Origin: Sutcliffiella sp. FSL R7-0096
Lineage (GTDB): Bacteria; Bacillota; Bacilli; Bacillales; Bacillaceae_I
Direction: 5' to 3'
DNA length: 64,000 bases
Assembly: GCF_038595065.1 (NCBI RefSeq)
Contig: NZ_CP152003.1
Span: 2,026,001 to 2,090,000 of the forward strand
The notes beneath the pieces are model-generated. The model saw nothing but the letters and a program-made list of their open reading frames with translations. It did not search any database and was not told the origin of the DNA. The position numbers and the translations under genes were made by a program. Shown piece by piece: positions 38,756 to 49,971 of the stretch (position 1 is its first letter; each line of letters starts with the position of its first letter).

Positions 38756-40459
38756 TTACTTCTTCAGTCCAATGATCATTTCTTCGTCCGGTGTCACGTA
38801 CACGGTCTGTTGCTGTTCATAGATCACAAATCCAGGTTTAGATCCGGAAGGTTTCTTGACATGCCTCACTTTGGTGAAATCGACCGGAACAGAGCTTGAA
38901 TGTCGGGCTTTACTGAAGTAGGCCGCGATGGTGGCAGCCTCTTTAATGGTCTCCTCTGTCGGCTCGGAATTTCTGATGACCACATGGGAGCCAGGTATGT
39001 CTTTAGTATGTAGCCATACATCGTCTCGACGGGCAATCCTATTGGTAAGGTGGTCGTTTTGTTTATTGTTCTTGCCTACTAGAATCTCTGTCCCATCAGT
39101 AGCAATATAACTCTCAAGAACAGGTTTTTGTGGCTTAAGTTTTTTTCGTTTTTGCTTCATGCGCAGGTAGCCTTCTTCCATCAGCTCTTCACGGATTTCC
39201 TGAATATCCTTAGGAGAGGCCGTTTCCACCTGTTGGTTCAGCATTTCAAAGTATTCGATTTCCGCTTTCGCTTTTTCAATCTGCTCTTCCACGATAGCTA
39301 ATGAATTCTTTGCTTTTTGGTACTTGTTAAAGTATCGTTGTGCGTTGCTGGAAGGCGATCGTTGCGGATCCAGTGCAATGGTGATGGTGCCGCCTTCCTC
39401 ATCATAATAGTTCACAACCGTTACCTCGGTATCTCCGCGCGAGATTTGATAAAGGTTGGCAGTCAGCAGCTCCCCGTATAATTGAAATTTCTCTGCGTCC
39501 CGTGCATCCACTAAGGTCTGTTCAAGCTTTACAATTTTCTTTTCATTTTTCTGGATTTCGTTTGTGATAAAACGTTCGAGGTCGTTTGCTTGCTGCTTTA
39601 CGCGATCCCTTGATGCTTTTCCGAAGTAGAATCGGTCAAGTGTTTCGCTAAGTGAAGCAAAGTTTTTACTTTCCCCTTTAAGGTGTTCAAGGTCAAGTAA
39701 ATAGAAAACTTCTTTATTGTCTGATGTAATGATCTGCGGCGAGAGATCACCTTTTTTGATTTTATCCACCAAGGCAATGAAGCTTTTAGGAAGGGTGTCC
39801 CTATTTGCCAGTCCAGCCAAATGAACAGCTTCCTTGGCGAATAAAGGGGAGACCCCGGCAAAAGTGTTAACAAGCTGCTTGTCGAGCTTTCCCCCGATAA
39901 AGTCCAGTTTTCTCTTTACCGTTTCTTCTGTTGCTTCTAGAGGATTGATTTTATCCTGAGCAGGTGGAAGGACATAAGTTTGGCCTGGTGTCAGGCTTCG
40001 ATGCCTGTTCTGGGCCATCGGGACATGCTTGATGCTGTCCAGGATCATCTGCTTTTCTTTATCGATGAAAATGATATTGGAGTGGCGCCCCATGATTTCC
40101 ACTATTAGCTGCTTGTAGGAAACATCCCCGATTTCGTTTCTTGCTTTAACATCGAATATTATGATGCGGTCCATGCCTACTTGGTGGATATCCGTAATGA
40201 TACTGCCTTCCAAATGCTTTCGCAGGAGCATGCAAAACATTGGCGGCTCCGATGGGTTCTCGTAGGATTCCTCTGTCAAGTGCAACCTTGCATAGCTTGG
40301 ATGGGCACTGATGAGCAGTTTGTGATTTGTCCTGCCAGAACGTATGGTAAGCACTAGCTCATTTTTATAAGGCTGGTAGATTTTTGTGATCCTTCCGCTT
40401 TCAAGCTTTTCCTTCAGCTCGTTTGTCATGGCGTATGTAAAAATTCCATCAAAACTCAT
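38756..40459 (-). CDS. rqcH: Ribosome quality control protein RqcH (NEMF/NFACT family, formerly YloA/FbpA)
   Basis: Binds stalled 50S subunits carrying peptidyl-tRNA and recruits tRNA-Ala to add C-terminal alanine tails that target the chain for degradation. 567 aa, the family length: an NFACT-N domain (1-170, [19 protein letters not shown] start), helix-hairpin-helix, a long coiled coil (about 290-430) and the NFACT-R domain with [18 protein letters not shown] (about 485-502). It is the only large minus-strand gene here. The RQC-linked S4 protein YlmH is also in the window. Confidence 0.95.
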   Translation of the reverse strand: MSFDGIFTYAMTNELKEKLESGRITKIYQPYKNELVLTIRSGRTNHKLLISAHPSYARLHLTEESYENPSEPPMFCMLLRKHLEGSIITDIHQVGMDRIIIFDVKARNEIGDVSYKQLIVEIMGRHSNIIFIDKEKQMILDSIKHVPMAQNRHRSLTPGQTYVLPPAQDKINPLEATEETVKRKLDFIGGKLDKQLVNTFAGVSPLFAKEAVHLAGLANRDTLPKSFIALVDKIKKGDLSPQIITSDNKEVFYLLDLEHLKGESKNFASLSETLDRFYFGKASRDRVKQQANDLERFITNEIQKNEKKIVKLEQTLVDARDAEKFQLYGELLTANLYQISRGDTEVTVVNYYDEEGGTITIALDPQRSPSSNAQRYFNKYQKAKNSLAIVEEQIEKAKAEIEYFEMLNQQVETASPKDIQEIREELMEEGYLRMKQKRKKLKPQKPVLESYIATDGTEILVGKNNKQNDHLTNRIARRDDVWLHTKDIPGSHVVIRNSEPTEETIKEAATIAAYFSKARHSSSVPVDFTKVRHVKKPSGSKPGFVIYEQQQTVYVTPDEEMIIGLKK

Positions 40460-40618
40460 ATATGTAAACTTCCCTTCTTGTCAAAAAACTTATAAGGTCT
40501 CTTTTCCTCATTATATCTTAACAATCTTGCGAACGCCCAAAAAGTATATCATTTTTTTGGACGAGTCCGAATATGCTGTGGTAGATAGATTTTGTGCAAA
40601 GGTTGTGAGGTGGGACAG

Positions 40619-43306
40619 ATGAAATGGCATGAAATGAGAGCAGGAGAAGTGGAAGAGCAGATCAACTCAGATTTGGAAGCAGGGCTTAGTGAAAAAGAAG
40701 CGAAAAATCGTCTGTTGCAATTTGGGACGAACGAACTTCAAGAGGCGGAGAGGCCGAACGCCTTTTTATTGTTTTTAGAACAATTCAAGGATTTCATGGT
40801 GGTTGTATTACTTGCGGCAACGTTGATTTCTGGGCTCCTTGGTGAATATATCGATGCTGTTGCCATTATAGCCATTGTTGTGATCAATGCATTTCTTGGA
40901 TTTTTCCAAGAGAGAAAAGCGGAAAAGTCGTTGCAAGCACTGAAAGAACTATCAGCTCCCCAAGTGACAGTTCTCAGGGAGAAGGAATGGCGGAAAGTGG
41001 CATCAAAGGAAGTGGTAGTAGGTGACATCATCAAGTTTGGCAGTGGTGACAGGATCGGTGCAGATCTTCGAATTGTACAGGCCAGTTCCCTTGAAATTGA
41101 AGAGTCCGCTTTAACAGGGGAATCAGTTCCTTCTGTAAAAAGTGATAAACCTGTACACGGGTCGGATGTGGCAATCGGGGACCAGGAAAATATGGCCTTT
41201 ATGGGGACACTCGTCACGCGTGGTACCGGAGTGGGTGTAGTGGTTGCAACGGGCATGAACACCGCCATGGGGCAAATTGCCGATCTATTGCAATCTGCCG
41301 AGACGACGATCACTCCTTTGCAGAGAAAGTTGGAGCAACTTGGAAAGATACTGATCACGGTAGCCTTGATCCTGACCCTTTTAGTGGTAGTTGTAGGGGT
41401 TCTTCAAGGCCATAGTTTATATGACATGTTCCTTGCTGGTGTTTCTCTGGCAGTTGCAGCCATCCCGGAAGGTCTGCCGGCGATAGTGACCGTTGCATTG
41501 TCCCTTGGTGTCCAGCGAATGATCAAACAAAAATCCATTGTCCGAAAGCTTCCGGCAGTGGAGACCCTTGGCTGTGCATCTGTCATCTGCTCGGATAAAA
41601 CAGGAACGCTCACTCAGAACAAAATGACGGTGACCCATGTTTGGTCTGGGGGAGCAACCTGGAGTGTGACAGGCAACGGGTATGAACCGAAAGGGGAGTT
41701 TCATACAGAAGGACCTGAGAGTGCCAATAAGAATAAATCACTACAACAGCTTTTAACATTTGGGCTGTTATGTAATCATGCCAACATTATTAAGAAGAAT
41801 AAGCACTATATTCTAGATGGAGACCCTACTGAAGGGGCGCTTGCGGTTGCCGCCATGAAGGCGGGTTACACTCGTGAAAGCCTTTTGAGTGAATTTCAAC
41901 TAGTAAAAGAATATCCGTTTGACTCAGAACGGAAGATGATGAGCATCGTGGTGAAAGATAAGCAGGGAAAATTGTTTGTCATCACAAAAGGTGCTCCTGA
42001 TGTAATAACAAATGTGAGTGAATCCCTTTTATGGGACGGAAAAAAGGAGCTTTTCTCAAGTAAGTATGAAAACATCGTCAAAGATACGGTTCATACCCTG
42101 GCTTCACAAGCATTACGTAATATTGCCGTTGCATTTAAGCCGATTTCGAATTTCCATGAAAGTATGCTTGAAAAAGAGATAGAAAAGGACCTGGTGTTTA
42201 TAGGTATCCAAGGGATGATTGACCCACCTCGCCCAGAAGTGAAACAGGCTGTAAGGGAATGTAAAGAGGCTGGGATCAGGACGGTCATGATCACAGGAGA
42301 CCATATTGTGACGGCAAAAGCGATTGCATCCGAAATCGGCATCCTACCGATGGGTGGTAAGGTGTTGGAAGGAAAAACGCTCCAAACGATGACACAGGAA
42401 CAGCTAGAGGAAATGGTGGACGATGTCTACGTATTCGCCAGAGTATCGCCCCAGCATAAACTATCCATTGTAAAGGCTCTCCAGAAGAAGGGTCATATTG
42501 TGGCAATGACGGGAGATGGGGTTAACGACGCTCCGGCAATAAAAGCATCAGATATTGGGATTGCAATGGGTATCACCGGAACGGATGTGGCCAAAGAAGC
42601 CTCTTCTTTAGTTTTGCTAGACGACAATTTCGCCACTATCAAGTCAGCCATCAAGGAAGGGCGTAACATCTATGAGAATATCAGGAAGTTCATTCGCTAC
42701 CTGTTGGCTTCAAATGTTGGGGAGATCTTGGTGATGCTATTTGCGATGCTTTTGGCCCTGCCTCTGCCTCTTGTACCTATTCAGATATTATGGGTAAACC
42801 TTGTTACAGATGGTCTTCCAGCCATGGCGCTTGGACTTGATCAGGCGGAGGGCGATGTAATGAAGCGAAAGCCTAGACATCCGCGGGAAGGGGTTTTTGC
42901 AAGAGGGCTATGGTGGAAAATTGTATCACGTGGGTTTTTAATCGGACTAGCCACTTTGATTGCTTTCATCATTGTTTATAAGCAACATCCGGACAACTTG
43001 GTATATGCACAGACAGTTGCTTTTGCTACGCTAGTCATGGCGCAACTCATCCATGTATTCGATTGCAGAAGTGAAAGATCCATATTCCATCGCAACCCGT
43101 TCCAGAACATGTACCTTGTTGGTGCGGTCATCTCGAGTATCATCTTGATGCTGATCGTCATCTATTATCCACCGTTGCAGGGTATTTTCCATACCGTGGC
43201 ACTTGATCCGAAAGAATGGCTGTTGATTCTCGGAATGGCTTCCCTTCCAACATTTTTATTGGTGGGCACCCTTTTCACAGGAAAAGCAAAAAAGAATATG
43301 GTATAA
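40619..43306 (+). CDS. yloB: Calcium-transporting P-type ATPase YloB
   Basis: P2A-type Ca2+ pump, 895 aa, about ten membrane segments. Motifs: ALTGESVPSVK of the actuator domain (TGES), PEGLPAIVTVALSLG in M4, the phosphorylation site CSDKTGTLTQNKMT (Asp326), KGAPD in the nucleotide domain, MTGDGVNDAPAIKASDIGIAMG, and a cation-transporting C-terminal domain. ATG 40619 follows GAGGTGGG; the earlier ATG at 40592 has no site. In B. subtilis the homologue is linked to calcium handling during spore formation and germination. Divergent from rqcH. Confidence 0.95.
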   Translation: MKWHEMRAGEVEEQINSDLEAGLSEKEAKNRLLQFGTNELQEAERPNAFLLFLEQFKDFMVVVLLAATLISGLLGEYIDAVAIIAIVVINAFLGFFQERKAEKSLQALKELSAPQVTVLREKEWRKVASKEVVVGDIIKFGSGDRIGADLRIVQASSLEIEESALTGESVPSVKSDKPVHGSDVAIGDQENMAFMGTLVTRGTGVGVVVATGMNTAMGQIADLLQSAETTITPLQRKLEQLGKILITVALILTLLVVVVGVLQGHSLYDMFLAGVSLAVAAIPEGLPAIVTVALSLGVQRMIKQKSIVRKLPAVETLGCASVICSDKTGTLTQNKMTVTHVWSGGATWSVTGNGYEPKGEFHTEGPESANKNKSLQQLLTFGLLCNHANIIKKNKHYILDGDPTEGALAVAAMKAGYTRESLLSEFQLVKEYPFDSERKMMSIVVKDKQGKLFVITKGAPDVITNVSESLLWDGKKELFSSKYENIVKDTVHTLASQALRNIAVAFKPISNFHESMLEKEIEKDLVFIGIQGMIDPPRPEVKQAVRECKEAGIRTVMITGDHIVTAKAIASEIGILPMGGKVLEGKTLQTMTQEQLEEMVDDVYVFARVSPQHKLSIVKALQKKGHIVAMTGDGVNDAPAIKASDIGIAMGITGTDVAKEASSLVLLDDNFATIKSAIKEGRNIYENIRKFIRYLLASNVGEILVMLFAMLLALPLPLVPIQILWVNLVTDGLPAMALGLDQAEGDVMKRKPRHPREGVFARGLWWKIVSRGFLIGLATLIAFIIVYKQHPDNLVYAQTVAFATLVMAQLIHVFDCRSERSIFHRNPFQNMYLVGAVISSIILMLIVIYYPPLQGIFHTVALDPKEWLLILGMASLPTFLLVGTLFTGKAKKNMV

Positions 43307-43311
43307 TATAA

Positions 43312-43352
43312 GAAAGGTAGTAGAGAGGTTTTCTCTATTGCCTTTTCTTCTT
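43312..43352 (+). terminator. Intrinsic terminator after yloB
   Basis: A long stem pairs about 43312-43326 with 43332-43346 (core AGAGA/TCTCT and GAAAGG/CCTTTTC with G-U pairs), followed by a T-rich tail. Confidence 0.7.
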
Positions 43353-43500
43353 TTGCTGCATAGGTTAAATTTATGTAAAAATAGCTTTTAAATTAGAGGA
43401 AACAATGCTAATATAGTGGTTGCTTAGCATCAATAATAGCCAATACCAGCGCAATTTTCAGAGAACAGCTCTGCTATACTTCAGAACGGAAGTGAGTATA

Positions 43501-44376
43501 ATGGTCAAAAGTATGACAGGCTTTGGTCGGGCGGAAGCGAATCAGGGGACTTATAAGATTCTTATCGAAATGAAATCTGTCAACCACCGCTTTTGTGAGA
43601 TCAATATAAGAATGCCTAAGCAGTTTCTAGTATTGGAAGAGAAGTTAAAAAAAGCAGTTGGCTCATATTTGCATAGAGGAAGAGTCGAAATTTTCATTAC
43701 TATTGAAGGGCAAAACATCCATGAACATTCACTGGATGTAGATTGGAAATTGCTCTCTGCATACATAGATGCATTACATAAAGTAAAGGATAGACACCAG
43801 ATTTCAGGTTCCATTGAAATTAATGATATACTAAAACTAGAGAATGTCTTTACCATTAAAGAGGCTCCGACAGGTATGGAAGAGATAGAAATGTCCCTGC
43901 TTGAACAAGTGCAATTGGCGACCGAACAATTGGTTTCCATGCGGACCCTTGAAGGGGAACAGTTGAAAGAGGACATTTTCATTCATCTTACATATATCGA
44001 AAATATGGCCAAAGAGCTTCAACAATTTGCTCCTTTGGTGGTGGAAGCATACCGTAAACGACTCGAGAAGAAAATGAAGGAGTTTCTCGGTTCTGAGATA
44101 GATGAACAACGGATCATGGCAGAGGCCGCTATTTTTGCAGATAGAGCGGACATTAATGAAGAACTGAAGAGGATACATAGCCACCTTGGTCAATTCACAC
44201 AGTCCCTTCATTCGACAGATCCGGTGGGGCGGAAGCTCGATTTCCTTGTCCAGGAATTGAACAGGGAAGTGAATACCATCGGTTCCAAGGCTAATGACGC
44301 AAAGATTGCAAATTTGGTAGTCGAAATGAAAGCTTGCCTGGAGAAAATTAAAGAACAGGTGCAAAACATTGAGTAA
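43501..44376 (+). CDS. yloC: YicC family endoribonuclease-like protein YloC
   Basis: 291 aa from ATG 43501 (GGAAGTGAG upstream). YicC N-terminal domain starting [11 protein letters not shown], with [14 protein letters not shown], and the C-terminal DUF1732 domain (about 205-290) with ISSELKR-like [16 protein letters not shown] and [22 protein letters not shown]. YicC-family proteins have been reported as RNases or RNA-decay adaptors in E. coli and B. subtilis. Followed by remA and gmk, the standard order. Confidence 0.93.
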   Translation: MVKSMTGFGRAEANQGTYKILIEMKSVNHRFCEINIRMPKQFLVLEEKLKKAVGSYLHRGRVEIFITIEGQNIHEHSLDVDWKLLSAYIDALHKVKDRHQISGSIEINDILKLENVFTIKEAPTGMEEIEMSLLEQVQLATEQLVSMRTLEGEQLKEDIFIHLTYIENMAKELQQFAPLVVEAYRKRLEKKMKEFLGSEIDEQRIMAEAAIFADRADINEELKRIHSHLGQFTQSLHSTDPVGRKLDFLVQELNREVNTIGSKANDAKIANLVVEMKACLEKIKEQVQNIE

Positions 44377-44435
44377 TCTTTGATTACCAAGCAAAAAACA
44401 CGGTTAGAATAGAGTTTGTAACTAGAGGTGGAAAC

Positions 44436-44699
44436 ATGAGTATAAAGTTGATAAATATTGGCTTTGGAAACATCGTATCAGCAAACCGAATCATATCTAT
44501 TGTTAGTCCTGAATCTGCGCCGATCAAACGGATCATCCAAGATGCAAGAGATCAGGGAATGCTAATAGATGCAACCTATGGAAGGCGAACAAGAGCAGTA
44601 CTAATAATGGATAGTGATCATGTTATCTTATCGGCGGTGCAGCCTGAAACTGTTGCACAACGTTTGGTAAATAAAGATGATATGTCTGATGAAGGGTAG
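44436..44699 (+). CDS. remA: Extracellular matrix regulatory protein RemA (DUF370)
   Basis: 87-aa DNA-binding protein that activates biofilm matrix and osmoprotection genes in B. subtilis by forming large rings on DNA repeats. The sequence matches RemA across its length: [31 protein letters not shown], then [36 protein letters not shown] 44436 follows AGAGGTGG. It lies 15 bp before gmk. Confidence 0.96.
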   Translation: MSIKLINIGFGNIVSANRIISIVSPESAPIKRIIQDARDQGMLIDATYGRRTRAVLIMDSDHVILSAVQPETVAQRLVNKDDMSDEG

Positions 44700-45329
<630 letters not shown>

Positions 45330-45330
45330 T

Positions 45331-45564
45331 ATGCTATACCCATCCATTGATTCTTTGATGCAAAAGTTAGATTCAAAATATACACTTGTAACCGTTTCTG
45401 CACGACGTGCTCGTGAACTTCAGCAAGTGAACGACCAAATGATCGAAAAAACAGTTTCCCATAAATTTGTTGGGAAAGCCCTTGAAGAGATTGACGCGGG
45501 TCTACTATCTGCCAAGACCATTAAAACTGCAGAAAGAAGCGAAGGCATTCTTAATCACAAGTAA
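45331..45564 (+). CDS. rpoZ: DNA-directed RNA polymerase omega subunit
   Basis: 77-aa omega subunit, which stabilises the beta' subunit. [30 protein letters not shown] is the family's N-terminal signature; [15 protein letters not shown] follows. ATG 45331 follows GGAGG and lies two bases after gmk. A strong terminator ends the unit. Confidence 0.95.
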   Translation: MLYPSIDSLMQKLDSKYTLVTVSARRARELQQVNDQMIEKTVSHKFVGKALEEIDAGLLSAKTIKTAERSEGILNHK

Positions 45565-45566
45565 AG

Positions 45567-45600
45567 ATAACAACCTAGAAATAGGTTGTTATTTTTTTAG
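45567..45600 (+). terminator. Intrinsic terminator after rpoZ
   Basis: ATAACAACCT (45567-45576) pairs with AGGTTGTTAT (45583-45592), then a T run. Confidence 0.9.
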
Positions 45601-45663
45601 TGAAAAGCAGTGCAGTAGTATCCAATAATTATCGAAAAAGAGCGTTTTAAAAGTAATTTCTGT

Positions 45664-45803
45664 TCTCCTCAGTAGATTGTAGTGCAAGGTGTGAGACTCC
45701 TGGGGGAGGGAAGCGGTAGCTTGAGAGCCCTGAAGCGTTGTGAGGAGGCTCAAGCAACGCCCTCTGGATGAGCGAACATCTGGAACGGAAAGCTACTGGG
45801 AGT
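45664..45803 (+). repeat. Dispersed non-coding repeat, diverged copy G, between rpoZ and coaBC
   Basis: About 140 bp with CTCAGTAGATTG at the left and AAGCTACTGGGAG at the right as imperfect inverted ends. GAGACTCCTGGGGGAGG, GGAGGCTCAAG and CGCCCTCTGGATGAGCG blocks resemble the other copies, but the ends differ (AGTAG instead of GTTGATT), so it may be a subfamily. Confidence 0.6.
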
Positions 45804-45851
45804 TGTATATAATACCCATTATCATGTAAAAACAGGACGGGGGTCAGTGGA

Positions 45852-47060
45852 ATGCTAAAGAACAAGAAAATCCTTTTGTGTGTTACTGGAGGAATTGCCG
45901 TTTATAAGGCAGTGGCACTTACAAGCAAGCTAGTGCAGCAAGGTGCCGAAGTGAAGGTCATCATGAGTCGGTCCGCCTGCAAATTTGTTACACCATTGTC
46001 TTTTCAAGCTTTATCTAGAAACGATGTATTCACAGATACATTTGAAGAAAAGAATCCTGCCGTCATCTCCCACATCGATCTAGCTGACTGGGCGGATGTT
46101 GTCCTGGTTGCACCCGCAACGGCAAACGTGATTGGCAAGCTAGCAAACGGATTGGCAGATGATATGATTACGACAACTCTTCTTGCCAGCACTGCTCCAG
46201 TATGGATTGCTCCTGCGATGAATGTACATATGTATGACCATCCAGCCGTAAAGGAGAATATGAATCGCCTTGCTTCTTTTGGTTATCGATTCATTGAACC
46301 TGGTGAGGGATTTTTGGCATGTGGCTATGTAGGAAAAGGGAGATTGGAAGAGCCGGAAACCATTGTAGAGGGACTCATCCGCTTTTTTCAAAAGAATGAA
46401 GAGAGGCCACTTGCGGGGAAACGTGTACTTGTTACAGCAGGTCCGACGGTTGAGAAAGTGGACCCTGTGCGTTTTTTCACCAACCGCTCCACAGGAAAAA
46501 TGGGGTATGCCATTGCAGAAGTGGCTGCGAGTCTCGGGGCTCACGTTATATTGGTGTCAGGGCCAACCCAGCTGCCTGACCCACAAAATGTAAAAACTGT
46601 CAGGGTGGAATCCGCCCAGGAAATGTATAATGAGGTGATGGATTATTATGAAAAAGTTGATGTTGTCATAAAATCTGCAGCCGTGGCCGATTATCGGCCT
46701 AAATATGTGTCAGATATCAAAATGAAAAAACAGGATGGGGATAGTGTACTTCAACTTGAGAGGACCCAAGATATCCTTAAGACACTCGGTGAAAGAAAAA
46801 CCCATCAAGTGCTTGTTGGATTTGCTGCCGAAACGAATAATGTAGAAGAATATGCTAAGGGAAAACTTATGAAGAAGAACCTGGATTATGTGGTCGCAAA
46901 CAACGTAACGGTCTCAGGTGCGGGATTTGGAACGGAGACAAACCTCGTAACCGTCTACAAAAAAGACGGCACAAACATATCCTTACCGATGATGTCCAAG
47001 CGGGATGTTGCATTTGCGTTGTTGGAGGAAGTCGCAACTACTCTTGAGGAAAAGCGATGA
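45852..47060 (+). CDS. coaBC: Bifunctional phosphopantothenoylcysteine decarboxylase / phosphopantothenate-cysteine ligase
   Basis: Two steps of coenzyme A synthesis. 402 aa: the N-terminal CoaC flavoprotein domain (1-185; VTGGIAVYKAV, catalytic His in VISHIDLADWAD near residue 75, PAMNVHMYDHP, and the active Cys in ACGYVGKGRL) and the C-terminal CoaB domain (from about 190; VLVTAGPTVEKVDPVRFFTNRSTGKMG, then KSAAVADYRP). Overlaps priA by 4 bp. Confidence 0.97.
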   Translation: MLKNKKILLCVTGGIAVYKAVALTSKLVQQGAEVKVIMSRSACKFVTPLSFQALSRNDVFTDTFEEKNPAVISHIDLADWADVVLVAPATANVIGKLANGLADDMITTTLLASTAPVWIAPAMNVHMYDHPAVKENMNRLASFGYRFIEPGEGFLACGYVGKGRLEEPETIVEGLIRFFQKNEERPLAGKRVLVTAGPTVEKVDPVRFFTNRSTGKMGYAIAEVAASLGAHVILVSGPTQLPDPQNVKTVRVESAQEMYNEVMDYYEKVDVVIKSAAVADYRPKYVSDIKMKKQDGDSVLQLERTQDILKTLGERKTHQVLVGFAAETNNVEEYAKGKLMKKNLDYVVANNVTVSGAGFGTETNLVTVYKKDGTNISLPMMSKRDVAFALLEEVATTLEEKR

Positions 47061-49468
47061 CCAATTATGCAAGTGTAATTGTTGATGTTCCCGCCAAACA
47101 GACGGATAGAGCCTTCGACTATGAGATACCAGCTAAATGGAATGGTTTCATTCAACCGGGAATGAGGGTCAATGTCCCCTTTGGCCCAAGGCAAATACAA
47201 GGATTTGTGGTGGAAGTGAAAGACAGTACAACGGTGCCGAAAACACGCCCCATCACTTCCTTGATTGATATCCAGCCTATTCTTACAAAGGAACTGATGC
47301 ATCTGGCAACTTGGCTCAGTGATCATACACTTTGCTTTACCATCTCCGCTTATCAGGCTATGCTACCTGCCGCCTTGAAAGCAAAGTATGAAAAGTGGCT
47401 CATTGCCAGGGACATTGATCGGGTGCCTGAAGAACTTCAATTATTCTTTCTAAACACTTCCCGTGTTAAATTTGAAGATTTGGCAGGTACAAACCATTTC
47501 AATACAATCAAGCATTTGATTCAAGAAGATATTCTTGAAGTTTATTATGAAGTGAAAGATAAACTTGCCAAAAAAACGAGAAAAGTGGTTGAATTACAAA
47601 CTGCATATGATGGTTTAATGGATGCAAAAGGGAAGCTATCCCCCCGAGCAGCGGCACAGCATAAACTTCTTGATTATTTTATCGAAACAAAACAAGAGAT
47701 GATTGATAAAAAAACACTATTGGAAGAGCTGCAGATAGGCACAAGTGCGATCGGAGCATTAGTCAAATTAGGAATTCTAAAAGAAAAAGATGAAGAGATA
47801 TATAGGGACCCCTACCAAAACAGAAAATTTGAACAATCCCAACCTCTACCATTAACGCAACAACAACAAGAGGCCATTACTCCGATCCTGGATTCGATTG
47901 AACAAAAAAGGCATGAAGCATTTGTTATGTTTGGTGTGACTGGAAGTGGGAAAACGGAGGTTTATATGCAGGCAGTGGATACGGTCCTGCAGCAAGGAAA
48001 GGAAGCGATCGTGCTTGTTCCTGAAATTGCCCTTACACCACAGATGGTTAACCGATTCAAGTCCAGGTTCGGCTCTGAGGTTGCAGTTATGCATAGCGGA
48101 CTTGGTATGGGAGAGAAATATGACGAATGGCGAAAAATTCATCGAAAAGAAGTAAGAGTGGTGGTTGGTGCCAGATCCGCTATTTTTGCACCATTCGAGA
48201 ATGTTGGGATAATCATCATCGATGAGGAACACGAAACAAGCTATAAACAAGAGGATACCCCGCGTTATCATGCCCGTGACATTGCATTGCAAAGGGGCAA
48301 ATATCATGAGTGCCCAGTTGTCCTTGGCAGTGCCACCCCCACACTGGAAACCTTCGCACGTGCATCCAAAGGGGTGTACAAGCTTCTAACGATGGATAAA
48401 AGAATGAGTGAACAAGGAATGCCGGAAGTGGAAATTGTCGACATGAGAGAAGAGTTGCGGGAAGGGAACCGATCCATGTTCTCTAGGAGTCTAATGGAGA
48501 AGCTACAATCAAGGCTTGAACGTGGCGAGCAATCCGTTTTATTTTTGAATAAAAGGGGTTATTCATCTTTTGTAATGTGTCGAGACTGTGGATATGTAGT
48601 GGAATGCCCCCATTGTGATATTTCCCTGACCTATCATCGTAGTAGCAATCAATTGAAATGCCATTATTGCGGGTATGAGGAACCTGTCAGGTCCACCTGT
48701 CCATCATGTGAAAGTGAACACTTCCGTTTCTTTGGAACAGGGACTCAGAAGGTAGAGGAAGAGTTGACGAAGCTCCTTCCAGAAGCAAGAGTCATTCGGA
48801 TGGATGTGGATACCACAAGTAAAAAAGGATCGCATGAAAGGCTTTTACAGCAGTTTGGCGACAGGAAAGCCGATATCCTGCTTGGTACCCAGATGATTGC
48901 AAAAGGCTTAGACTTCCCCTTTGTAACACTTGTTGGGGTGTTGACAGCGGATACGATGCTCAATATTCCGGATTTTCGTTCCTCGGAAAAAACATTCCAG
49001 CTTCTTACACAAGTGAGTGGGCGTGCCGGCAGACACGTACTGGCCGGCGAAGTGGTAGTCCAGACGTATAGCCCGGAACATTACAGTGTGGAGCTGGCAG
49101 GAACGCATAATTACTTGGATTTCTATCAAAAAGAAATGCAAGTAAGAAAGCTGCACCAGTATCCGCCTTTTTACTATTTGGCCCTTGTAACCGTGACACA
49201 TCAAGAATTGACAAAGGTTGTAACGGTCACAGAAAAGATTACCCATTTTTTAAACATGCAATTATCGAAAGAGGCTGTTATACTTGGACCGGTTGCTTCT
49301 CCGATTGCGAGAATCAAGGATCGTTATAGATATCAGTGCATTATTAAATATAAAAAGGAACCAAATTTACATGATGCATTAAAAAGAGTGGTGGACAAGT
49401 ATCAAGCCCAAATGGATCAGGAAAAACTTGCCATCCATATTGATTTGAATCCCTATATGCTCATGTAA
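47057..49468 (+). CDS. priA: Primosomal replication protein N' (PriA helicase)
   Basis: Restarts stalled replication forks. 803 aa: 3'-end-binding domain at the N-terminus, a winged helix, then the superfamily 2 helicase with Walker A GVTGSGKTEVY (about 294-304), IIIDEEHETSYKQED, and QVSGRAGRHVL (motif VI). Between the helicase lobes is the zinc region with cysteine pairs CRDCG, CPHC, CHYC and CPSC. Usual neighbours: coaBC and def. Confidence 0.97.
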   Translation: MTNYASVIVDVPAKQTDRAFDYEIPAKWNGFIQPGMRVNVPFGPRQIQGFVVEVKDSTTVPKTRPITSLIDIQPILTKELMHLATWLSDHTLCFTISAYQAMLPAALKAKYEKWLIARDIDRVPEELQLFFLNTSRVKFEDLAGTNHFNTIKHLIQEDILEVYYEVKDKLAKKTRKVVELQTAYDGLMDAKGKLSPRAAAQHKLLDYFIETKQEMIDKKTLLEELQIGTSAIGALVKLGILKEKDEEIYRDPYQNRKFEQSQPLPLTQQQQEAITPILDSIEQKRHEAFVMFGVTGSGKTEVYMQAVDTVLQQGKEAIVLVPEIALTPQMVNRFKSRFGSEVAVMHSGLGMGEKYDEWRKIHRKEVRVVVGARSAIFAPFENVGIIIIDEEHETSYKQEDTPRYHARDIALQRGKYHECPVVLGSATPTLETFARASKGVYKLLTMDKRMSEQGMPEVEIVDMREELREGNRSMFSRSLMEKLQSRLERGEQSVLFLNKRGYSSFVMCRDCGYVVECPHCDISLTYHRSSNQLKCHYCGYEEPVRSTCPSCESEHFRFFGTGTQKVEEELTKLLPEARVIRMDVDTTSKKGSHERLLQQFGDRKADILLGTQMIAKGLDFPFVTLVGVLTADTMLNIPDFRSSEKTFQLLTQVSGRAGRHVLAGEVVVQTYSPEHYSVELAGTHNYLDFYQKEMQVRKLHQYPPFYYLALVTVTHQELTKVVTVTEKITHFLNMQLSKEAVILGPVASPIARIKDRYRYQCIIKYKKEPNLHDALKRVVDKYQAQMDQEKLAIHIDLNPYMLM

Positions 49469-49486
49469 TAGATGGAGGTAACAAGA

Positions 49487-49966
49487 TTGACTATTTTAGC
49501 TATTGTTAAATACCCTGCACCTGTATTGGAGCAGAACTGTGAAGCGGTAACCGTCTTTGATAAAAGGTTAGTTCGACTATTAACCAATATGTATGATACG
49601 ATGCTTCAGGCGGACGGGGTAGGTCTTGCAGCTCCCCAGATCGGGATAGCCAAAAGAATTGCCATTGTGGATATAGATGATCAACATGGGAAGATCGAGC
49701 TGATTAATCCGAAAATAATAGAAGAAGAGGGGGAACAGCTAGGTCTTGAGGGCTGTTTGAGCTTCCCGGATCTTTATGGGGAAGTGAAGCGTTCCAATTA
49801 TATAAAGGTACGTGCCCAAAACCGAAAAGGTAAGTGGTACGAACTGGAGGCGCGAGGCTTTCTTGCAAGGGCGATCCAACATGAAATTGACCATTTAAAC
49901 GGTGTATTGTTCACCTCTAAAGTATTGAGATATTTTAAAGAAGACGAGTTGGAAGTAGAAGGGTGA
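49487..49966 (+). CDS. def: Peptide deformylase
   Basis: Removes the formyl group from nascent proteins. 159 aa from TTG 49487, 7 nt after GGAGG; ATG 49472 precedes that site. All three metal motifs are present: GVGLAAPQIG (motif 1), EGCLSFP (motif 2, Cys ligand) and HEIDHLNG (motif 3, two His and Glu). It lies 5 bp before fmt, the usual pairing. Confidence 0.97.
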   Translation: MTILAIVKYPAPVLEQNCEAVTVFDKRLVRLLTNMYDTMLQADGVGLAAPQIGIAKRIAIVDIDDQHGKIELINPKIIEEEGEQLGLEGCLSFPDLYGEVKRSNYIKVRAQNRKGKWYELEARGFLARAIQHEIDHLNGVLFTSKVLRYFKEDELEVEG

Positions 49967-49971
49967 TATAG

